From the NCBI GenBank assembly GCA_016795505.1, contig JAEUHH010000112.1, positions 1 to 43,137 on the forward strand: DNA of 43,137 bases. The letters run 5' to 3'. The DNA comes from Verrucomicrobiales bacterium. Its GTDB lineage: Bacteria > Verrucomicrobiota > Verrucomicrobiia > Verrucomicrobiales > DEV007. Below, one piece after another: positions 8,207 through 18,242 of this stretch (its first letter is position 1; every line of letters begins with the position of its first letter). Position numbers and translations under genes: made by a program. The notes under the pieces are model-generated. The model was not told the DNA's origin. It made no database searches and was given only the letters and a program-made list of their open reading frames with translations.

Positions 8207-9739
8207 TCAGGACTTGACCGCGCGATCCAGCAGGTTCCGGGTGATGCGCTGAACTCGCTCATCCGGGCCATGAGGCCGGGACCAGTGCGACCAGGGGAGC
8301 ATGTGTCCGGGAGGGGAGCTGAGGCCCTGACACCAGAAAATGGTGGAGGCATTGAAGACGAAATTGCCCTTCGGTCCGGGATAGATCGTGGCGGTCCATT
8401 GCTGTGGATTCACCCCGCCCTGCAGGGCGGTGCCCGCCCCGACCACTTCGAGTCCCGTGATGTCGGACGGCGGGTCGCCGTGGTATTCCCAGCCGATCAA
8501 GCCGGGTATGGCGTCGCCCTTTTTCATGCCGGTGCCCTCGAAGATCCAGTGTTCCGGCTTTTCACAGACCCAGTCGCCGCCCCCATTGACGGGATCGACG
8601 TTACGCGAGCCCATCAGGTAGCCTTCGTCCGGTCCCCGGTGGGGAAAGGGCCCCTCGTCCCGCTCCCGCGCCGTGGCATACTTGTAGTCGCCACCGTAGG
8701 GACCGCCGCGGAACATGATTCGGTTCGGTCGGCCATCGGTGCTCGGGGTCATCGGCGTGACCCAGCAGACGGAGTTGCCGGAGAAGAACAGCAGGCTGGT
8801 CCCGCTGTCACGGAGCTTCACGGCATTCTCATATTGGCGAATGTCCCAGTATTCGTCGTGGCCATTGCTAATGAAGGCCTTGAACCGGCCGGGCCGCGCG
8901 TACTGCGGGTCGATCATGTCGGCATTCGAGCAGTAGGTGACATCGTATCCCTGCTCCTCCAGCCAGTAGGCGAAGGGAAACTCGAAGCAAAGCCACTCAC
9001 CCGAGCCGATCGACATCGGGTTCTCATAAATTTGGGCATATTTTCCGTAGGGGCGGTCGAAGCTCACATCGGCCCAGGGACCCTGGTTGCCCTTTGGATG
9101 GGTGTAGACCGAGTATTTGCTGGGCCAGTTGTTGTAGGCCTGCCAGGTGTTGTCCGAGCATTGGAGGCAGATGTCGGCGGGGCGGTCATCCTTGACGATG
9201 AAGACCACGTAGCTCTGCCAGTAGCCGTGTCCCGTCTGGTCCGGCGTGCCGAGCCGACCGAGATAGACGCCGCTCGGCCAGTCTTCGGGGATGTCGAGCT
9301 TTACGGACGGCTCCCAGAGGCATTCGTGCAGATGGCGGTCGCCGCGGGTCGGCTCGGGGGTTGGCTGGGGCTTCACCGGCAGCGGGCCTATCGTTTTCAT
9401 GAGGCGGGCCCCCTTGCCCCCGTAATAGCCGGTGCGGAAAATCTCCAGAGTAAATTCGCCCGGCACCTTGGCGCTGACAAAGATCTCGAGCGTCTCGCCG
9501 GCTGAGACGGATTGCCGCGAGCAGTAGCCCTCGATGTCCGAGGCACGAAAGCCAGCCCGTTCATCGAGCCGCACCCGGGTCAGTTGCCAGTCGGTGGCCC
9601 CGGGCCTGGCATTTTCCTCGCGAATCAGGTTCGGTCTGGCTTCGGCAGCATCCGTGGAGCCCGGAGCGGCGGCTCCCGCCGCGCCCAGCAGGGGCAACCC
9701 GATGGAAGACTTGAGAAATCGGCGTCGATCAGCATTCAT
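8207..9739 (-). CDS. Tat-exported N,N-dimethylformamidase beta-subunit-like protein
   Basis: A 510-residue protein with a twin-arginine signal at its start (DRRRFLKSSIG, then Leu/Ala-rich). The start at 9739 is set by that signal. The remainder resembles the large-subunit fold of dimethylformamidase: an early beta domain (GETLEIFVSAKVPGEFTLEI, FRTGYYGGKGARLM) and a later part with SNGHDEYWD and LLFFSGNSVCWVTP. Many PVC and actinobacterial genomes carry such proteins without a demonstrated amidase role. True dimethylformamidase is cytoplasmic and has a small alpha subunit; none is visible here, and this protein is exported, so amide or polysaccharide substrates are equally open. It converges on the PVC dehydrogenase and lies downstream of katG behind a strong terminator. 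Confidence 0.75.
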   Translation of the reverse strand: MNADRRRFLKSSIGLPLLGAAGAAAPGSTDAAEARPNLIREENARPGATDWQLTRVRLDERAGFRASDIEGYCSRQSVSAGETLEIFVSAKVPGEFTLEIFRTGYYGGKGARLMKTIGPLPVKPQPTPEPTRGDRHLHECLWEPSVKLDIPEDWPSGVYLGRLGTPDQTGHGYWQSYVVFIVKDDRPADICLQCSDNTWQAYNNWPSKYSVYTHPKGNQGPWADVSFDRPYGKYAQIYENPMSIGSGEWLCFEFPFAYWLEEQGYDVTYCSNADMIDPQYARPGRFKAFISNGHDEYWDIRQYENAVKLRDSGTSLLFFSGNSVCWVTPMTPSTDGRPNRIMFRGGPYGGDYKYATARERDEGPFPHRGPDEGYLMGSRNVDPVNGGGDWVCEKPEHWIFEGTGMKKGDAIPGLIGWEYHGDPPSDITGLEVVGAGTALQGGVNPQQWTATIYPGPKGNFVFNASTIFWCQGLSSPPGHMLPWSHWSRPHGPDERVQRITRNLLDRAVKS

Positions 9740-9849
9740 GGAGTCGATAGTAGGCCACGGAGGCCCGACGGGGAAAGTCCTCGATGGCGGAGCGGACCTA
9801 CGGTTTGACGCCAGTCTTTGCCCCGGCTGGCAGGCAGGGATTCCGGTGG

Positions 9850-9895
9850 AAAAGAGCAAAACCCCACCCCGGCCACCGTGGCGGCCAGGATGGGG
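9850..9895 (-). terminator. Strong intrinsic terminator downstream of katG
   Basis: Read on the minus strand, a 13-bp stem (CCCCATCCTGGCC pairing with GGCCGGGGTGGGG, allowing G-U pairs) with an 8-nt loop spans 9862-9895 and is followed by TTTTGCTCTTTT. It starts 39 bases beyond the katG stop codon and separates katG from the downstream exported gene. Confidence 0.85.
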
Positions 9896-9934
9896 CTGCT
9901 TCCTGGGGGGAAATCCTGGAGAGAATTGAGTGGA

Positions 9935-12169
<2,235 letters not shown>

Positions 12170-12331
12170 TTATTGGTTCCGCCCTGATGCCGATGCGGGC
12201 GGCGCCAGCAACGGAGCGGTTGGCAAAGCCTTGGTGGTTCTCTTTTTGGCCTTTATGGGCGATAAGGAAAAAGCGGATGTCTCTGTCTCCAGTAGAACAC
12301 CCATCTACTCTTCAATACGGGCGAGACTGAA

Positions 12332-12377
12332 ATGCATCCAATGCATTGTCGAAATATTTGCGATGCAAAAAACGCAT
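12332..12377. promoter_or_regulatory. Two predicted LysR-type (OxyR) boxes between katG and its regulator
   Basis: Two T-N11-A dyads: ATGCAT-CCA-ATGCAT at 12332-12346 and ATGC-AAAAAAC-GCAT at 12363-12377. Their centres are 31 bases apart, close to three helical turns, which suits a LysR tetramer. They differ from the E. coli OxyR half-site. They lie 15-60 bases before the regulator's start and about 190 bases from the katG start. Inference from pattern only. Confidence 0.5.
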
Positions 12378-12391
12378 GGTTCTGTAAACCC

Positions 12392-13282
12392 ATGCGATTC
12401 GACGTCGAACTCACCCAACTCGAACACTTCGTCGCCGTAGCGCGGGCGCGAAACATCACCCGGGCATCCGCGGACCTGAACCTTTCCCAATCCTCCCTGA
12501 GCCGGTCCATCCAAAAGCTTGAGGAGCAGGTGGGCCAGCCCCTTTTCGAGCGAAAGCCGCGGGAGGTCGTGCTCACCGATGTTGGTGAACTCCTTTTGGA
12601 GCGGGCCAAAGAGATCCTGAAACGGGTGGAAGACACCTTTTCCCAAGTTTCAGAGGCGGGCCTCAGTGGTCGCATCCGGCTCGGAGCGATTCCAACGATC
12701 GCCCCCTACTTCTTGCCCGGTCTGCTGCGGGGTTTTGCCGAATCTCACCCCAACATCACCGTCTCCGTGCAGGAGGACACCACCGACATCCTCCTGAAAC
12801 GTTGCAGCCATGGCGAGATCGACCTGGCGATTCTGGCCCTGCCCGTGATCGCCAAATACCTCGAGATCGAGCCACTATTCGATGAGGAATTACTCCTCGT
12901 CACCCCGCCCGACCATCCCCTGGCCGGCAATGCGCGCATCACGCCCGAAGCGGTGGAGGCATTCCCGTTCATCCTGCTGAACGAGGCACACTGCTTGTCG
13001 GACAATATCGCGACCTATTGCCGCCAGCAATCCATGCAGCCCGTCACTGTCGAGCGTCTCAGCCAGCTCGCCACGGTGCAGGAACTCGTCGCACTCGGGC
13101 ACGGCATCTCCATCATCCCCGAGATGGCTCGCCGCCTCGACTCCAGCGAGCGGCGCGTCTATCGATCCTTCTCCGGCGAGAAGCCCTTTCGCACCCTTTC
13201 CATGGCGTGGAATCCCTACCGCTATCAGAGCAAGTGGGTGAAGTCCCTGATCGCTCATCTGCGGAAAAGTCGGAGCGCCTGA
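12392..13282 (+). CDS. oxyR: OxyR-like LysR-family peroxide regulator
   Basis: A 296-residue LysR-type regulator. The N-terminal winged helix-turn-helix covers about 1-60 (LEHFVAVARARNITRASADL, LSQSSLSRSIQKLEEQVG). The effector domain has C201 and C210 in HCLSDNIATYC, matching the position and nine-residue spacing of the redox cysteines of OxyR (C199/C208 in E. coli). This indicates a thiol-disulphide peroxide sensor rather than a metabolite sensor. The divergent neighbour katG is the obvious target. The start at 12392 fits LysR N-termini; an ATG 60 bases upstream (12332) would place the operator boxes inside the gene and adds 20 residues absent from typical relatives. A hairpin terminator overlaps the stop. 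Confidence 0.9.
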   Translation: MRFDVELTQLEHFVAVARARNITRASADLNLSQSSLSRSIQKLEEQVGQPLFERKPREVVLTDVGELLLERAKEILKRVEDTFSQVSEAGLSGRIRLGAIPTIAPYFLPGLLRGFAESHPNITVSVQEDTTDILLKRCSHGEIDLAILALPVIAKYLEIEPLFDEELLLVTPPDHPLAGNARITPEAVEAFPFILLNEAHCLSDNIATYCRQQSMQPVTVERLSQLATVQELVALGHGISIIPEMARRLDSSERRVYRSFSGEKPFRTLSMAWNPYRYQSKWVKSLIAHLRKSRSA

Positions 13283-13304
13283 GGCTGGGACAGGCGCCCC
13301 TTTT
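13275..13304 (+). terminator. Intrinsic terminator of the oxyR-like gene
   Basis: GCGCCTG (13275-13281) pairs with CAGGCGC (13291-13297) around a nine-base loop, followed by CCCTTTT. The stem begins in the last codons of the gene. Confidence 0.6.
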
Positions 13305-13503
13305 CACATTTTCCGATGATCGGCCGGCAAGGTTTCGGCCCGACAGTCGTCCGAATGATCATCTCTGCACCCCGGCTGCTCCCAGCCTCCGGAAAGAATC
13401 TGCTTTTTCGGGGATCGGCGTCTTGCTTTCAGGCTTTTCCCGCCCAACAGATAACTCCGTCCCCCGCGACCCACCCTGATCGCTCCGAAACCGATCACGA
13501 AAC

Positions 13504-14877
13504 ATGAAACGCACGCCCTTTCCCACCGTCCTCCAGGTGGCAGCCGTCCTGCTGGGTTTCCTCCCGGCCATCCTGCCCGCTGGAGACTCAACATCCACTG
13601 GCGATGGCGGAGCCTCGGCCACACTCCCCGAGAAGCTCGACCTCGCCACGGCGCGGGCGCTCGCCCTTTCCCACAATCGGGCCATCGCCCAAGCCAAGGA
13701 ACGCATTCGCGAACAGGAAGGTGTCATCGTCGAGGCCCGCTCCGCCTACTCCCCCCGGGTCGATGCCAATGCCAGCTACGATGCGCGCGACAAAAACCGG
13801 ATCGAATCGTTCGGCGGCCTTTTTGCCCCGCTCGACCAGAGTTGGGTGGCTGATCTGGCTGTGAGCTACACGGTGCTCGACGGCAAATTCCGCGATGCGA
13901 ACAGCGAGGCCGCCCAAGCTGCGCGGGCGGCGGCGGAAAGCCAGATGCAGGCCGTGCTGGACGACGTGCTGCTCCAGGTGTCGCAGCGCTATTTCGACGC
14001 CCTGCTGGCCGCGGACCGCATCGAGGTGCAGAAAAAGGCAATCACCGTGCTGGATGAGCAACTGAGTTATGCCAAGAAGCGGTTCGAGGCGGGCGCCGGT
14101 CCCCAGTTCAATGTCCTGCAGGCCGAAGTCGCCCTGGCCAATGCGAAACCCGGTCTCGTGCGCGCCGAAGGAGACCGCAAGATCGCGATCGACCGGCTCC
14201 GGCGGGTCATCGGCATGGACTTCGCCAAGGGAGCAGGTCCGGAGGACATCACCCTGGTCGACCGGTGGCCTGATACCAAGCTGCGCCACTCACTCGACGA
14301 CGCCATCCGCCGCGCCTTGGACAACCGGCCGGAACTCGCGGCCATCCGGGCCGAGATCGAAGCCAACCGCCAGCAGATCCGCGCCGAGTCCTCCCGCCAC
14401 AAGCCGAAGCTCCAGGTGGTCGGCAGCTACGGCGGCCAGAGCCTGAGCTTTACCGACAGCGTGACCGACGGGCTGGCGGGTTGGACCGCGGGCATACGCC
14501 TGAGCATCCCCATCATCGATGGCGGCCTGACCAAAGGCCGGGTGCAACAGGCTGAGTCACGACTGCGACAGGCCGAACTGGGCGAGGAGCAAAAGCAGTT
14601 CGACATCCAGGGGGAAGTCCGGGATGCATGGGTGGCCTGGGAGGAGGGCTCGACCATTCTCGAAAGTTCCCAGAAAGTGGTGGAACAGGCCGATGAGGCC
14701 CTGCGGCTCGCCCGCTCCAGCTTCGAAGCCGGCGCGGCCACGCAGCTCGATGTGTTGCAGTCACAGTTGGAGCTGACCCGGGCCCGCCTCGAGGAGGCCG
14801 TCGCCCTGCACACCTATCACACCGCCCTGGCCAGCGTGCGCCGGGCGATGGGCGACATCGCCGAAGGTCAACCCTGA
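13504..14877 (+). CDS. TolC-family outer-membrane efflux protein
   Basis: A 457-residue protein with a signal peptide (VLQVAAVLLGFLPAILPAG) and the two repeated OEP domains of TolC-type channels: long helices such as ALALSHNRAIAQAKERIREQ (first half) and LRLARSSFEAGAATQLDVLQSQLELTRAR (second half), and strands such as YDARDKNRIESFGG. TolC trimers form the outer-membrane exit duct for RND, ABC or MFS exporters. No membrane-fusion protein or inner-membrane pump lies beside it, so it is an orphan; it could serve the MMPL exporter 24 kb away or another pump. It lies in a 220-base gap after the oxyR-like terminator and should have its own promoter, though none was recognised. Confidence 0.9.
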   Translation: MKRTPFPTVLQVAAVLLGFLPAILPAGDSTSTGDGGASATLPEKLDLATARALALSHNRAIAQAKERIREQEGVIVEARSAYSPRVDANASYDARDKNRIESFGGLFAPLDQSWVADLAVSYTVLDGKFRDANSEAAQAARAAAESQMQAVLDDVLLQVSQRYFDALLAADRIEVQKKAITVLDEQLSYAKKRFEAGAGPQFNVLQAEVALANAKPGLVRAEGDRKIAIDRLRRVIGMDFAKGAGPEDITLVDRWPDTKLRHSLDDAIRRALDNRPELAAIRAEIEANRQQIRAESSRHKPKLQVVGSYGGQSLSFTDSVTDGLAGWTAGIRLSIPIIDGGLTKGRVQQAESRLRQAELGEEQKQFDIQGEVRDAWVAWEEGSTILESSQKVVEQADEALRLARSSFEAGAATQLDVLQSQLELTRARLEEAVALHTYHTALASVRRAMGDIAEGQP

Positions 14878-14944
14878 GGACAGACATTTTTGGCTTCTCC
14901 CGTCGCAGGGATTCCGGTAGGATGCTGACCATCCTACCAAAGCC

Positions 14945-15430
14945 ATGAAATCCAGTCCTCCCGACGGTCCATCCGATGCGCCGACTCCGGCCGACACCAA
15001 ACGCTCCACCGACTACGCCATCTACAAGCCGACCAGCCGCGGCACCGGTGGCGTGATCCGCTTCGAGTTCAACCGGTCCAAAGGGGCCGTCTTCGTTGAC
15101 GCCGCCTCCCAGGCCGGCGACAAGGCCTTCGACTGGGATCGCAAGATCACCATGAAATGGGGCCTCGCCGATCTGGGTGCCGCGCTCGCCGTGCTGCAAG
15201 GACGCGAGGTGCAGGCCAAGCTCTTTCACCAGTCCGAAAAAGCCAACAGCGCCTGCGAACTCCTCGCCCGCGAGGACCCACAACGGGCTCCCTATCTCAT
15301 GACGGTGTCCCGACAGGAAATGGACGCCCAAAAGAGCCTGCGCAAAGTCTCCATCCCCCTCTCCCACGCCGAAGCCGCCGTCCTCGAAATCGCCCTCCGG
15401 TCAGCCATTGCGCGAATTCTGGCGTGGTAG
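14945..15430 (+). CDS. Whirly-like single-stranded-DNA-binding protein (predicted)
   Basis: A 161-residue soluble protein with a polar, Pro-rich N-terminus (1-22). The body can be laid along plant Whirly proteins almost from end to end: YAIYKP (24-29; plant YSIYKG), FDWDRK (62-67; plant YDWSRK), DLGAALAVLQGR (76-87; plant EIGTLISLGPR), LFHQSEK (93-99; plant FFHDP), then VSIPLSHAEAAVLEIAL ending ILAW (135-161; plant VYIPITKAEFAVLISAF ending LIGW). Whirly proteins belong to the PC4/PurA-like fold, assemble as tetramers or 24-mers and bind ssDNA to protect organelle genomes. The plant KGKAALT DNA-contact motif is not kept, so ligand and strength of binding are uncertain. The gene lies 67 bases after tolC and 58 before a toxin-antitoxin pair. 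Family assignment is from memory of Whirly sequences; most annotations would say hypothetical. Confidence 0.7.
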   Translation: MKSSPPDGPSDAPTPADTKRSTDYAIYKPTSRGTGGVIRFEFNRSKGAVFVDAASQAGDKAFDWDRKITMKWGLADLGAALAVLQGREVQAKLFHQSEKANSACELLAREDPQRAPYLMTVSRQEMDAQKSLRKVSIPLSHAEAAVLEIALRSAIARILAW

Positions 15431-15441
15431 AGCGAAAATAC

Positions 15442-15469
15442 TTGAATACCAGAATTTCCGAAAGATAAT
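15442..15469 (+). promoter_or_regulatory. Predicted sigma-70-type promoter of the toxin-antitoxin pair
   Basis: TTGAAT at 15442-15447 and GATAAT at 15464-15469, spaced 16 bases, in a locally A+T-rich gap (15431-15488) unlike the surrounding sequence. It lies 19 bases upstream of the antitoxin ATG, so the RNA leader would be short. Autorepression by the toxin-antitoxin complex, usual in this family, would act here. Confidence 0.6.
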
Positions 15470-15488
15470 CAAGGGAAAGATTGGAAAA

Positions 15489-16073
15489 ATGACCCGCCTC
15501 AACGAGATCAGTGTTGGCTATCTGACCCCCGAGCGCCCCGAAGCCGGGGCCGTGGTGGAAGCCCAATTGCGATCCCTTGTCGGGGTGGCGATGGACTTCG
15601 GCGTCGGGCTCACCGACCTGAGCCGCATGATGGGCGACGCCCTGCGGTCCCGCCTGCCACTGCCACTGAGCGACGGCTACGCGACTCCAGACGAGGGACT
15701 GGTTGCCCTGCTCACCGCCGAGGGCGGGTGCGTCGAGGTGGGTCAGGCCCGGCTGTTGTTTCGCAAGCCCGGCGGGGTCACGCGGCAGGCGCTTGCCCTC
15801 CAGATCCGGAATGGCAACGTGCTCGCGTATCGGTCCGGCGGGGGCGACTATGTGGTCCCCGTCTGGCAATTTCGGCCCGAGGGCGGGACTTGGGAGGGGC
15901 TCCCCGAGGTGCTCAAAGCCATCCGGGAACAGATCGACTCCAGCAGTCCCCTGGCGGCCTTTGCCTTTCTCCTTCAGGCCCATCCGTTGACCGGCGGCCT
16001 CCCGCCGCTCCATTATCTTCGGGAAGGTCGCCTCGCCGAGGTGCTCGCCGCTGTCGAAGCCGATGCCCGCTGA
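15489..16073 (+). CDS. Antitoxin of a RES-type pair (Xre/MbcA/ParS-like toxin-binding domain)
   Basis: A 194-residue protein immediately upstream of a RES toxin. The C-terminus (LPPLHYLREGRLAEVLAAVE, about 171-190) is the toxin-binding tail typical of Xre/MbcA/ParS antitoxins ('P-L-x-L-R-x-G'). The middle (LLTAEGGCVEVGQARLLFRK, then ALQIRNGNVLAYRSGGGDYVVPVWQF, about 74-128) resembles the excisionase-like or winged helix segment seen in relatives whose DNA-binding domain is not a classic Xre helix-turn-helix. The first 60 residues are not recognised. The start at 15489 follows a promoter and matches the domain limit; a longer frame upstream would overlap that promoter. It neutralises the toxin encoded 6 bases downstream and probably represses the operon. 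Confidence 0.8.
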   Translation: MTRLNEISVGYLTPERPEAGAVVEAQLRSLVGVAMDFGVGLTDLSRMMGDALRSRLPLPLSDGYATPDEGLVALLTAEGGCVEVGQARLLFRKPGGVTRQALALQIRNGNVLAYRSGGGDYVVPVWQFRPEGGTWEGLPEVLKAIREQIDSSSPLAAFAFLLQAHPLTGGLPPLHYLREGRLAEVLAAVEADAR

Positions 16074-16079
16074 GCTGGC

Positions 16080-16730
16080 ATGAGGTCATGGCGCCAGCCT
16101 CCTCCAGCGGAGGAATTCGACCGCCGGGAGATCCCTGTGCCTGTCGTCGGAGAAGCCGGTTTGGCCGGTCCCTGGTTCCGACTCTATCGGGTGGCCTTCG
16201 CAAATCAATTCCATGCCTCCACCGGCTCCCGTCTGACACCGGCTAGCGGCGAGTTTCCCTGCTGCTATCTCGGCGCATCGGTCGAAACGACCGTGGCCGA
16301 AGTGTGGGGCGATCGTCTGGCGGCCCACCGGGATCAGGGAGGGAATCCCTATGTCATCACCACTGGTCAGGCGCGTGAATGGGCCTTCCTGCGGGTCGCC
16401 CGGCTGCCGGATGACCTGAAAATGTGCGATCTCACCGACGCCGAGACGCTCCTGCGGGCTGGACTCGATGCCGCGACGCTCTACGCGACCGATCTGAGCC
16501 TGCCGCGGATGTGGGCGGAGAGAATTGCCCGTCATCCGGCCGGGTTTGATGGCATCCGGTATCTCAGCCGGCATAATCATCAGCCCTGCCTCGTTCTGTG
16601 GGAGCGCCCTGGCCGCCCGGATCCCCTATCCAACCGTCTTGTTTTCGAGCCGGCCGGCGAATTTCTCGATTCCGAAGCTGCTCACCGGCTGGCGGGCAAG
16701 ATCGGCATCCGACTGGCATTCTCTTGGTGA
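16080..16730 (+). CDS. RES-domain toxin, predicted NAD+ phosphorylase
   Basis: A 216-residue RES-domain protein, in the normal size range. Core features are WFRLYRV (R34, R37), GSRLTPASGEFPCCYLG (R51, Y63) and ETTVAEVW (E74), which correspond to the Arg, Tyr and Glu of the RES name and active site. RES toxins such as MbcT degrade NAD+ (phosphorolysis or hydrolysis) and stop growth when not held by the antitoxin. The start is six bases after the antitoxin stop, so the two are translated from one mRNA. The GGRWN-type segment common in RES proteins is replaced here, so the active site is a variant but looks complete. Confidence 0.82.
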   Translation: MRSWRQPPPAEEFDRREIPVPVVGEAGLAGPWFRLYRVAFANQFHASTGSRLTPASGEFPCCYLGASVETTVAEVWGDRLAAHRDQGGNPYVITTGQAREWAFLRVARLPDDLKMCDLTDAETLLRAGLDAATLYATDLSLPRMWAERIARHPAGFDGIRYLSRHNHQPCLVLWERPGRPDPLSNRLVFEPAGEFLDSEAAHRLAGKIGIRLAFSW

Positions 16731-16783
16731 CCGGGTCGTCATTCTGACGCCGGAATCGAAAGAACCGCCACCCCGAATCCGTA

Positions 16784-17464
16784 ATGTTCCCGATGAAAAA
16801 TATTCGCCAGCCGAGCCCACTCCCGTTGCGATGGCTGCTTCTCGCGACGTTGACTTTCGCCACTACCGTCACCCGACCGGACAGCAGCGCGGCACAGGAA
16901 GTCAGTCCCACGGATGAAACCCAAGGCGCCGGGCCTTCCCAAGCCGACTTTGCCATCGGGCTTGCGGCGGCGGCCATCGCCTGCACCCGGCAGACGGTCC
17001 GCTACGACCCCGCCTATGTCGTGATCCCCTACCCGGGAGGCGATGTGCCCGCGGATACCGGCGTCTGCACGGACGTCGTCATCCGCAGCTACCGGCAACT
17101 CGGCATCGACCTGCAACGCCTCGTCCACGAGGACATGCGCGCTCACTTTTCCCGTTACCCGCGCCTCTGGGGGCTGAAAAAGCCGGACCCGAACATCGAT
17201 CATCGCCGGGTGCCGAATCTCCAGACCTTTTTCACCCGGCACGGCACCTCGCTCAAACCATCTGACCGGGCGGCGGATTACCTGCCGGGCGATCTGGTGG
17301 CCTGGGACCTCAATGGCCGGGGCCTCTGGCACATCGGCGTGGTCATCGGGGAGGACCGGTTCGTCCACAATATCGGCGGCGGACAGGTGGCCGACAGCGG
17401 CTTGTTTCAGTGGAAGGTCATCGGCCACTACCGCTACCGGCCGGAGAGAGCGGAAAGCCCCTGA
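16784..17464 (+). CDS. Exported DUF1287 protein (NlpC/P60-like fold)
   Basis: A 226-residue protein with a signal peptide (LPLRWLLLATLTFATTV). Family marks are YPGGDVPADTGVCTDVVIRS (about 85-104), DPNIDHRRVPNL and LWHIGVVI, placing Cys and two His as in papain-like NlpC/P60 hydrolases. DUF1287 proteins are periplasmic and suspected to act on peptidoglycan or other amides, but no reaction has been firmly assigned. An ATG three codons later (16793) is an alternative start. It follows the RES toxin by 53 bases on the same strand but is unlikely to belong to that unit. It converges on rsmE with a 19-base gap. Confidence 0.85.
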   Translation: MFPMKNIRQPSPLPLRWLLLATLTFATTVTRPDSSAAQEVSPTDETQGAGPSQADFAIGLAAAAIACTRQTVRYDPAYVVIPYPGGDVPADTGVCTDVVIRSYRQLGIDLQRLVHEDMRAHFSRYPRLWGLKKPDPNIDHRRVPNLQTFFTRHGTSLKPSDRAADYLPGDLVAWDLNGRGLWHIGVVIGEDRFVHNIGGGQVADSGLFQWKVIGHYRYRPERAESP

Positions 17465-17483
17465 CGGCGCCCACTCTTATGGC

Positions 17484-18233
17484 TCACATCAATTCGTAAC
17501 CCGTCACACTGAGCGCGTAGATCGCCGCCGTCTCGCTGCGCAGCACGATGGGACCCAGCGTCAGTGGCTCAAAGCCAGCACCGATCGCGAGGGACACCTC
17601 CGCTGGCGTGAAATCGCCTTCCGGGCCGATCAGGACCGTGGCACTGGCCGGCCGGCTTTCCTGGTCGGCGAGGATGACGTGGAGGGAGCGGGCCTCGGCT
17701 GAAAGCGCCGCGATCAGCCGCAGATCGCCGGTCCGGGGCCGACCCGACTTGGCGACGAACGTCTCCACCGATACCGGCAGGGCGACCTCCGGCAGCCAGT
17801 TCTGGCCGCATTGCTTGCAGGCCTCGATCGCGACCCGCTGCCACTTTTCCTGTTTCTTCGCGGCCTCGTCGGGATCCAGACGCACCACGGTGCGCTCCGA
17901 CAGGAGGGGGACGATCATCGAGGCGCCGAGTTCGGTCGCCTTCTGCACGATCAGATCCATGTTCTTTCCCTTGGGCACCGCCTGCCCCAGCGTGAGACGG
18001 GCCGGCGGACGCGGCGTGTCGGACTGGGTCAGCACTTTCAGCGAGGCGGACGACCCGTCGAGAGCGAGGATCTCCACATCGGCCTCGACGCCGGCGCCAT
18101 TGAAGACCACCACCCGGTCACCCGGACGACAGCGCATCACATCGCGGCAGTGGTGGAATTCGTCGCCCGACAGGCGGAGTGCTGCGGGATTCCAATCGCC
18201 GGGTGCGATGAAAAAGCGGGGCTTGGAGGCCAT
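17484..18233 (-). CDS. rsmE: 16S rRNA (uracil-1498-N3)-methyltransferase
   Basis: A 249-residue SPOUT-class enzyme that methylates U1498 of 16S rRNA using S-adenosylmethionine. It has an N-terminal PUA-like domain (about 1-75; FHHCRDVMRCRPGDRVVVFNG) and the trefoil-knot SAM site at the end (IGPEGDFTPAEV, LTLGPIVLRSETAAI). It is last in the grpE-dnaJ-rsmE cluster, nine bases after the dnaJ stop; the dnaJ-rsmE link is common in bacteria. Length and motifs are normal. Confidence 0.95.
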   Translation of the reverse strand: MASKPRFFIAPGDWNPAALRLSGDEFHHCRDVMRCRPGDRVVVFNGAGVEADVEILALDGSSASLKVLTQSDTPRPPARLTLGQAVPKGKNMDLIVQKATELGASMIVPLLSERTVVRLDPDEAAKKQEKWQRVAIEACKQCGQNWLPEVALPVSVETFVAKSGRPRTGDLRLIAALSAEARSLHVILADQESRPASATVLIGPEGDFTPAEVSLAIGAGFEPLTLGPIVLRSETAAIYALSVTGYELM

Positions 18234-18242
18234 GACTCGGTT

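Noticed and set aside
12332-12391. Earlier start (12332) for the OxyR-like gene
   Set aside because: It would add 20 residues not seen in LysR regulators and place the predicted operator dyads inside the coding region.
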